Source: Propionibacterium sp. (lineage in GTDB: Bacteria; Actinomycetota; Actinomycetes; Propionibacteriales; Propionibacteriaceae). From it: DNA of 11,511 nt. A model generated the notes under the pieces. It did not search any database, had not been told where the DNA came from, and saw only the letters and a program-made list of their open reading frames with translations. The stretch's first letter is position 1. Every line of letters begins with the position of its first letter. The position numbers were made by a program, and so were the translations under genes. This document shows, one piece after another, positions 7,008 to 11,511 of the stretch. The DNA is taken from the NCBI GenBank assembly GCA_012719335.1, contig JAAYAO010000005.1, positions 1-11,511 of the forward strand, read 5' to 3'.

Positions 7008-8126
7008 TCAGGCCTGCGGCAGGGACGGGTCGACCGCGACGATCCAGGCCCGGATTCCACCGGCCAGGTGGTCGGCCCGGGTGAACCCCTCGGCACGCAA
7101 TTTCGCCAGGCACTCCCCCGACCGGATGCCGCTGCGGCAATAGAGCACCAAGTCGCGATCGGTCGGCAGCTCGCGCCACCGGCCGTCCAGCAGTTCGTCC
7201 TTGGGCAGCCAGATCGACCCGGGGATCCGGTTCACCTCCCGCTCCTCGGCCTCGCGGACGTCCACCACCAGCACGTCCCCGTCGTCGATGCGGCTGCGCA
7301 GCGTCTCGGGTGACCACCCGTCGGCGGCCGGTGCCGGGGCGCCCCGCCGGCTGCCGCAGGCGATGCAGGTCGGGTCGGGGGCCACCCGGATCCGCGACAC
7401 CCGTCCGCGCAACAGGTCCAGCAGTTGAATGGCCCCGACCAGCGGTTCGCCCACCCCACAGATCAGCTTCACCGCCTCCACCGCCTGGAGTGAGCCGAGC
7501 ACCCCCGGCACCGCCCCGAGCACACCGGCCTCGGCGCAACTGGGCACCGCCCCGGGGGCCGGGGGCCGCGGGAACAGGCAGCGGTAACAGGGCCCGTGGC
7601 CGGCCCACAGCACACTCACCTGCCCCTCGAAGCGGTTCACCGAGGCCCAGATGTGCGGGATGCCGGCACGCACCGCCGCATCGGCGACGTCGTAGCGGGC
7701 GGTGAAGTTGTCGGTGCCGTCGATCACCAGATGGTGCCCGGCCAACAAGTCGTCGGCGTTGGCGGCGCTCAGCGGCACCCGGTGGGTGATCACCTCGACG
7801 CCGGGATTCAGCGCGGTCAGGGTGTCGGCGGCCGATTCGACCTTGGCACGGCCCAGGTCCGCGGTGCGGTGCACCACCTGACGTTGCAGGTTCGATTCAC
7901 TCACCGCGTCGTCGTCGATCACCGCGATCCGACCCACCCCGGCGGCGGCCAGATAGGTCAGCGCCGGGCTGCCCAATCCCCCGGCCCCGAGCACCACCAC
8001 CGAGGCGGCCCGGAGCCGGCGTTGCCCGTCGACGCCCACCTCGTCCAGGGTCAGGTGTCGCGCATACCGGCGTTGTTCCTCGACGGTCAGCGCGGGTCCG
8101 GCCGGTACCAGGGGTTCGAAGGGCAT
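7008..8126 (-). CDS. moeB: MoeB/ThiF-type adenylyltransferase with C-terminal rhodanese domain
   Basis: This 372-residue E1-like enzyme adenylates the C-terminal glycine of a small sulfur carrier (MoaD or a ThiS/CysO-like protein), and its rhodanese domain can then supply sulfur. Visible features: RYARHLTLDEVG (about 20-31), nucleotide-binding GAGGLGSP (47-54), DDDAVSESNLQRQ, DGTDNFTARY, zinc cysteines Cys180/Cys183 and Cys254/Cys257, and catalytic-type Cys197 in PSCAEAGVLG. The rhodanese domain follows with DVREAEE and the loop LYCRSGIRSG (Cys330). The ATG is chosen because it starts the family N-terminus and lies six bases after a -10-like TACACT, which fits leaderless translation. It is divergent from the TetR gene, as Rv3206c is from Rv3208. 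Which sulfur carrier it serves cannot be decided here, since none is encoded in the window. Confidence 0.92.
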   Translation of the reverse strand: MPFEPLVPAGPALTVEEQRRYARHLTLDEVGVDGQRRLRAASVVVLGAGGLGSPALTYLAAAGVGRIAVIDDDAVSESNLQRQVVHRTADLGRAKVESAADTLTALNPGVEVITHRVPLSAANADDLLAGHHLVIDGTDNFTARYDVADAAVRAGIPHIWASVNRFEGQVSVLWAGHGPCYRCLFPRPPAPGAVPSCAEAGVLGAVPGVLGSLQAVEAVKLICGVGEPLVGAIQLLDLLRGRVSRIRVAPDPTCIACGSRRGAPAPAADGWSPETLRSRIDDGDVLVVDVREAEEREVNRIPGSIWLPKDELLDGRWRELPTDRDLVLYCRSGIRSGECLAKLRAEGFTRADHLAGGIRAWIVAVDPSLPQA

Positions 8127-8132
8127 GGGCCG

Positions 8133-8138
8133 AGTGTA
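8133..8138 (-). promoter_or_regulatory. -10 element of a probable leaderless moeB promoter
   Basis: The minus strand reads TACACT, then six bases, then the moeB ATG. Transcription would begin at or next to the ATG, so no ribosome binding site is needed, and none is seen. No clear -35 is visible at normal spacing. Confidence 0.45.
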
Positions 8139-8187
8139 GGAGCTGGCATGCTGTCGAATCGGCCGGCCCGGCCGCGCCACCCCGCGG

Positions 8188-8219
8188 GGCACCGCTACCG
8201 GCCGGTAGTACTCGGTGCC
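8188..8219. promoter_or_regulatory. Nested inverted repeats, candidate TetR operator
   Basis: CTACCGGCCGGTAG (8195-8208) is a perfect 14-bp palindrome, flanked by GGCACCG (8188-8194) and its inverted copy CGGTGCC (8213-8219). TetR-family operators are usually palindromes next to the regulator gene, and this one lies in the 126-bp gap between moeB and the TetR gene, just upstream of the latter's -10-like element. Binding is inferred only from position and symmetry. Confidence 0.45.
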
Positions 8220-8240
8220 GAAGACCCGACGGTCGTTCGA

Positions 8241-8246
8241 TAGCCT
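8241..8246 (+). promoter_or_regulatory. -10 element of a probable leaderless tetR promoter
   Basis: TAGCCT is followed by six bases and then ATG (8253), the same spacing as for moeB on the other strand. This argues against the GTG at 8247 as start, because that codon would lie upstream of the transcript. No strong -35 is seen. Confidence 0.42.
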
Positions 8247-8252
8247 GTGGGA

Positions 8253-8861
8253 ATGGAAGAACCCGTGGTGCGGTCCCGCTTGCCGCGGCGCGAGCGGCGC
8301 GCGCAACTGCTCGAAGCCGCCAGCCAGGTTTTCGCCGCCAAGGGTTACCACGCGGCCGCGATGGACGACATCGCCGAGGCCGGCGGGGTTTCCAAGCCCG
8401 TGCTGTACCAGCACTTCGATTCCAAACTCGAGTTGTACCTGGGCCTGTTCGACGTGCACTCCGAGCGGATCGTCAACGTGGTGCTGCAAGCCCTGCGCGG
8501 CACCACCGAGAACGAGGATCGAGTGGCGGCCACCTTCGAGGCCTTCTACGGGTTCGTGGAGAGCAACGATCCCGGTTTCCGGTTCGTCTTCGAATCCGAC
8601 CTGACCGGTGACCCGCGGGTCGCCGAACGGTCGACCAGATTGCATCAGGAACTCGCCTCCGCGGTCGCGGCGCTGATCGTGGATCAAACCGGGATGTCCC
8701 TGCCCGATGCGACACTGGCCGCCAGCAGTCTGGTCGGGATGGCGGAATCCAGTGCCCGCGCCTGGCGGGCGACCGACCTGGATCGGCAACGCGCCCAACA
8801 GGTCATGTCCACCCTCGCCTGGCGCGGAATCAGTGGGTTTCCCGTGCAGGAGGGCAAGTGA
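8253..8861 (+). CDS. TetR-family transcriptional regulator
   Basis: This 202-residue repressor type has an N-terminal helix-turn-helix domain: RRAQLLEAASQVFAAKGYH (15-33), MDDIAEAGGVSKPVLYQHF (37-55), then KLELYLGLF. The C-terminal ligand and dimer domain (about 65-202) is all-helical, with no recognisable ligand signature. Rv3208 of M. tuberculosis holds the same place next to a DUF3107 gene. The ATG at 8253 is preferred over the GTG at 8247 because a -10-like TAGCCT sits six bases before it. It overlaps the next gene by four bases (GTGA), so the two are probably co-translated. The nested palindrome just upstream may be its operator. The effector is unknown. Confidence 0.93.
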   Translation: MEEPVVRSRLPRRERRAQLLEAASQVFAAKGYHAAAMDDIAEAGGVSKPVLYQHFDSKLELYLGLFDVHSERIVNVVLQALRGTTENEDRVAATFEAFYGFVESNDPGFRFVFESDLTGDPRVAERSTRLHQELASAVAALIVDQTGMSLPDATLAASSLVGMAESSARAWRATDLDRQRAQQVMSTLAWRGISGFPVQEGK

Positions 8862-9712
8862 ACGATCCGGCCGAGTTGATCGGGGCCGAGCACGCCGAAC
8901 AGATGCCGGCCAGTTGGGTCGGAGTGGTCTGCGACCGCGGCCAGCGACATGCCGGCAACGAGGACGCCGCGGTGGTAGTGGCCACCCCCGAACCCGGCAT
9001 GCACGCGGTGCTGGTGGTCTGCGACGGGGTGTCCAGCGCCCCGAACTCGGCCGAGGCGGCCACTGCGGCCAGCAAGGTGGTCGCCGAGGCGCTGACCCCG
9101 GCCGCCGAGGATCCCGACCCCGACACTCGCGCCCGGCAGTACGCCGCCCGACTGGTCGAGGCGATCGCCCGGGCCAATGACACGGTCGTCGACCTGGGTG
9201 CCGGCGCCGAGCACGCCCCGAGCTGCACCATCGCCGGTGCCGTCGTCTCCGATCATGCGATCGTGGCCGGCTGGGCCGGGGATTCACGGGTGTACTGGTT
9301 TCCCGACGAGGGCCCCGGCGTGCTGCTGACCACCGACGATTCGATGGCCCAGTTGCGGATCGAATGGGGTGTGGAACGGGAACAGGCCGAGCAGGGGCCC
9401 GGCGCGCACACGATCACCCGGTGGCTGGGCCGCGATGCCCCCACCGATCCGGCCCACACCGTGGTGCACCGGATCGATGGACGCGGCTGGGTGCTGGTGT
9501 GCACCGACGGTTTGTGGAACTACGCCTCCGAACCCGAAACCCTCGGCGGAGTGTTGCAGGATCTGTTCACCGATGCCCCCGATATGCGCCTGCCGGTGGA
9601 TGTTGCCCGCGAGTTGGTGAACTGGGCGAACCGGCAGGGCGGGGCGGACAACATCACCGTGGCGGTGGCCCGCCTCGGTGAGCTGGTCAACCCCGAGAAC
9701 GGCCAGGACTGA
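8858..9712 (+). CDS. PP2C-family serine/threonine protein phosphatase
   Basis: This 284-residue soluble PP2C (PPM) domain has the metal-binding motifs in order: GQRHAGNEDA (28-37, with Asp36), VVCDGVSS (Asp56-Gly57), WAGDSRVYW, LTTDDS, VCTDGLWNY and GGADNITVAV (Asp264). These place it with Mn/Mg-dependent phosphatases that remove phosphate from Ser/Thr residues. It has no membrane segment, unlike PstP-type enzymes with a transmembrane anchor. The GTG start overlaps the TetR stop by four bases, with AGGAGG just upstream, so translational coupling is likely. No kinase gene is in the window, so its substrate is unknown. The N-terminal ~20 residues are acidic and unassigned. Confidence 0.93.
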   Translation: MNDPAELIGAEHAEQMPASWVGVVCDRGQRHAGNEDAAVVVATPEPGMHAVLVVCDGVSSAPNSAEAATAASKVVAEALTPAAEDPDPDTRARQYAARLVEAIARANDTVVDLGAGAEHAPSCTIAGAVVSDHAIVAGWAGDSRVYWFPDEGPGVLLTTDDSMAQLRIEWGVEREQAEQGPGAHTITRWLGRDAPTDPAHTVVHRIDGRGWVLVCTDGLWNYASEPETLGGVLQDLFTDAPDMRLPVDVARELVNWANRQGGADNITVAVARLGELVNPENGQD

Positions 9713-9815
9713 CCCGGAAGGTCGTCCGACCCGCACACGCCCGCGGGCGAATGTGGTGGTAGCTGGCACACTGGTCAGCGCACAACCCGAACCAGAGAAC
9801 AAGGGAGATGGCCCG

Positions 9816-10040
9816 GTGGAGATCAAGGTCGGAATTCGTCAGGTTGCCCGTGAGGTCGTTCTGGAGACCGAGGAGAGCGCCGAGACCGTCCGGTCGGCGT
9901 TCGCCAAGGCCCTCGACGAAGGCGGTGTGCTCACCCTGACCGACACCCAGGGACGCACCGTGCTGGTGCCCGCCGAGGCGGTCGGCTACCTCGAAATCGG
10001 CCAGGAGCACGCCCGCCGCGTCGGCTTCGGGATGGACTGA
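9816..10040 (+). CDS. DUF3107 family protein (Rv3208A / TB9.4-like)
   Basis: This 74-residue acidic protein begins VEIKVGIRQVAREVVLET and ends in the family-like YLEIGQEHARRVGFGMD. It is short and soluble with no cysteine, signal peptide or membrane segment. The GTG start follows GGGAG (9803-9807) by eight bases and gives the expected family length. The longer in-frame reading from 9678 has no family features and overlaps the phosphatase. It lies about 100 bases after the PP2C gene and is probably in the same transcription direction unit, perhaps with its own promoter. Function is not established. In M. tuberculosis the homologue follows the TetR gene Rv3208, as here apart from the inserted PP2C. 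Confidence 0.85.
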   Translation: MEIKVGIRQVAREVVLETEESAETVRSAFAKALDEGGVLTLTDTQGRTVLVPAEAVGYLEIGQEHARRVGFGMD

Positions 10041-10070
10041 CCCACCCCACGCCGCGGGCTCACCCACACC

Positions 10071-10230
10071 CTGGTTGAGCCGCCCGCGCGGGACTCATCC
10101 TTCACGCTGGTTGAGCCGCCCGCACGGCCCCACCCACGCCGCGCGCACTCACATACTGGTTGAGCCGCCGCCCGCGGGCCCTCACCCTTCACGCTGGTTG
10201 AGCCGCCCGCGCAGCGGGCGAGTCGAAACC
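10071..10230. repeat. Cluster of four CTGGTTGAGCCGCC repeats between DUF3107 and helicase genes
   Basis: Copies of CTGGTTGAGCCGCC start at 10071, 10107, 10156 and 10194, with offsets of 36, 49 and 38 bases. Short related spacers (for example CATCCTTCACG and CACCCTTCACG) precede them. The first three stop after the GC-rich left arm; only the last has the full right half. It fills most of the ~345-base gap, in which I see no gene. It resembles REP-type intergenic repeats, not CRISPR, because spacers are short, similar and irregular. Confidence 0.75.
10194..10230. repeat. Complete REP-like unit with hairpin
   Basis: This copy has both halves: CTGGTTGAGC, a 7-bp stem CGCCCGC/GCGGGCG (10204-10210 with 10214-10220) around loop GCA, and AGTCGAAACC. 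Outer GGTT and AACC also match as inverted arms. The hairpin could act as a terminator for the DUF3107 transcript or as a mobile REP unit. Confidence 0.6.
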
Positions 10231-10337
10231 CCGCGACCCATCCCGGCGAAGCGCCCACATCGTCCCCGCCACCCCCGCGTTCCGGACGATCCGCGACCCC
10301 GCCCGCCCGGTCGACCGGGGTGGGGCGCCGGGTGGGC

Positions 10338-10343
10338 TAGACT
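10338..10343 (+). promoter_or_regulatory. Candidate -10 element for the DEAD-box helicase gene
   Basis: TAGACT fits the TAnnnT form seen upstream of other genes in this window. It would start transcription near 10350, giving a leader of 36 bases to the ATG at 10386 or about 100 bases to the CTG at 10449. A TCGACC at 10311-10316 is too far upstream for a normal -35. Confidence 0.35.
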
Positions 10344-10385
10344 TCAGCGCGTACTGCTGCGCCGTCCCTGGCACCACATGGTGTG

Positions 10386-11511
10386 ATGTGCCGGCCGCGC
10401 GCGGGAATCCGTGCGGCGCACCCCGCCGCCAGAACCGAAGGCATAATCCTGTCCGAGCACAACAACACGACCGAAGCCGCCACGACCTTCACCGATCTCG
10501 GGGTTGATTCCCGGATCGTGGAGGCCCTCACCGAGGTGGGCATCAACAGTCCGTTCCCGATTCAGGCGATGGCGATTCCGATCGCCCTGCGCGGCACCGA
10601 CATGATCGGGCAGGCCCGCACCGGTACCGGCAAGACCCTGGCATTCGGCATCCCGATCATCCAGAGCCTGGTCACCCCCCAGGACGACGAGTTCACCGAC
10701 CTGCCGCACGCCGGCGCCCCGCAGGCCCTGGTGGTCACCCCCACCCGGGAGCTGGCCAGCCAGGTCAGCCGCGACCTCGAGGTGGCCTCCAACAAGCGTG
10801 GCGCCCGGCTGATCACCGTCTACGGTGGCGTCGCCTACGAACCGCAGCTCGAAGCCCTGGAGCGGGGCGTGGAGATCGTGGTGGGCACCCCCGGCCGGCT
10901 CCTCGACCTGCTGCAGCGTCGCGCACTGAACCTCAAGCACTGCCGCGTGGCGGTGCTGGACGAGGCCGACGAGATGCTCGACCTGGGCTTCCTGCCCGAT
11001 GTGGAGCGGCTGCTGGCCGCCACCCCCGCCAGCCGGCAGACCCTGCTGTTCTCGGCCACCATGCCCAGCCAGATCATCGCCCTGGCCCGGGCGCATCTGA
11101 ACCAGCCGGTGAACATCCGCGCCGAATCGCAGGGTGAGCAGACCACCGTCCCGCTGACCACCCAGTACGTGTACCAGGCCCACGATCTCGACAAGCCCGA
11201 GATCGTCGCCCGGGTGCTGCAGGCCGAGGGCCGCGATCGGATGATGATCTTCTGCCGCACCAAGCGGTCGGCACAGCGGCTGGCCGACGACCTGGCCGAC
11301 CGGGGCTTCGCCGCCGCCGCGATCCACGGTGACCTGAACCAGGCCGCCCGGGAGCGGGCGCTGAAGAAGTTCCGCGAGGGCACCATCAACTGCCTGGTTG
11401 CCACCGACGTCGCCGCCCGCGGTATCGACGTGTCCGGGGTGACCCACGTGATCAACTACGAGTGCCCCGATGACGACATGACCTACGTGCACCGAATCGG
11501 ACGCACCGGCC
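10386..11511 (+). CDS. DEAD-box ATP-dependent RNA helicase, 3' end outside window
   Basis: The two RecA-like domains of a DEAD-box RNA helicase, which unwinds structured RNA in ribosome assembly or mRNA decay, are nearly complete. Motifs in order: FPIQAMAIP (Q motif), ARTGTGKT (Lys83), PTRELASQV, TPGRLLDLL, LDEADEMLDLGF (Asp192-Asp195), FSATMP, MIFCRTKRSA, ATDVAARGID and HRIGRTG at the edge. The C-terminal extension is missing. Gene order suggests the counterpart of Rv3211 (RhlE). The start is uncertain. ATG 10386 gives the longest conventional reading but has no ribosome binding site and a GC-rich, non-conserved-looking first 21 residues. CTG 10449 has GAAGG seven bases upstream and begins LSEHNNTTEAATTF, more like the family N-terminus. 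Confidence 0.93.
   Translation, partial: MCRPRAGIRAAHPAARTEGIILSEHNNTTEAATTFTDLGVDSRIVEALTEVGINSPFPIQAMAIPIALRGTDMIGQARTGTGKTLAFGIPIIQSLVTPQDDEFTDLPHAGAPQALVVTPTRELASQVSRDLEVASNKRGARLITVYGGVAYEPQLEALERGVEIVVGTPGRLLDLLQRRALNLKHCRVAVLDEADEMLDLGFLPDVERLLAATPASRQTLLFSATMPSQIIALARAHLNQPVNIRAESQGEQTTVPLTTQYVYQAHDLDKPEIVARVLQAEGRDRMMIFCRTKRSAQRLADDLADRGFAAAAIHGDLNQAARERALKKFREGTINCLVATDVAARGIDVSGVTHVINYECPDDDMTYVHRIGRTG

Noticed and set aside
8127..9287. N-terminal extension of MoeB
   Set aside because: It is antisense to the TetR and PP2C genes and has no ThiF-family content.
9720..9749. Small inverted repeats after the PP2C gene (GGTCG/CGACC and CGCCCGCGGGCG) as terminator
   Set aside because: Stems are short, there is no T-tract, and such palindromes are frequent by chance at this GC content.
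10071..10230. CRISPR array
   Set aside because: Only four short repeats, incomplete except for one, with similar spacers of irregular length and no cas genes.

Overview
The window looks like chromosomal DNA of a high-GC actinobacterium. The genes are GC-rich with G/C-ended codons, two genes look leaderless, and the gene set and order resemble the Mycobacterium tuberculosis block Rv3201c (adnB), Rv3202c (adnA), Rv3206c (moeB1), Rv3208 (TetR), Rv3208A (DUF3107) and Rv3211 (DEAD-box helicase). A degenerate repeat cluster of GGTTGAGCC...AGTCGAAACC type would fit a member of Propionibacteriaceae or a relative, but that placement is an inference from memory.

Layout. Positions 1-4174, minus strand: adnA then adnB, a DNA double-strand-break resection motor-nuclease pair. 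adnB is cut by the window edge. adnA carries an apparent one-base deletion just after its nuclease DFKTG motif. Positions 4175-6482: a compact sulfur-stress cassette. It has a promoter with a perfect palindromic operator, a 54-residue protein with six cysteines, a CoA-disulfide/persulfide reductase fused to rhodanese, a strong convergent terminator, and an oppositely oriented CsoR/CstR-type repressor with two more operator-like sites upstream of it. Positions 6618-6984: a cold-shock protein gene with a structured leader and a downstream hairpin terminator. Positions 7008-8126, minus strand: moeB with a C-terminal rhodanese domain. Divergent from it at 8253-9712 are a TetR regulator and an overlapping PP2C-type phosphatase, followed by a DUF3107 gene (9816-10040). 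Positions 10041-10385: an intergenic region with four repeat copies and a candidate promoter. Positions 10386-11511: a DEAD-box RNA helicase cut by the right edge.

How the parts fit. The three TACCC-N4-GGGTA sites (4219-4232, 6448-6461, 6469-6482) tie the CsoR-like repressor to both its own promoter region and the reductase operon. The repressor keeps two cysteines but has Gly where copper-sensing CsoR has His. It therefore looks like a persulfide sensor of the CstR kind, not a copper sensor. The least described part is the small six-cysteine protein, apparently the first gene of the operon. Compared with the M. tuberculosis order, the cassette and the cold-shock gene sit between adnA and moeB, so they may be an insertion in an otherwise conserved neighbourhood.
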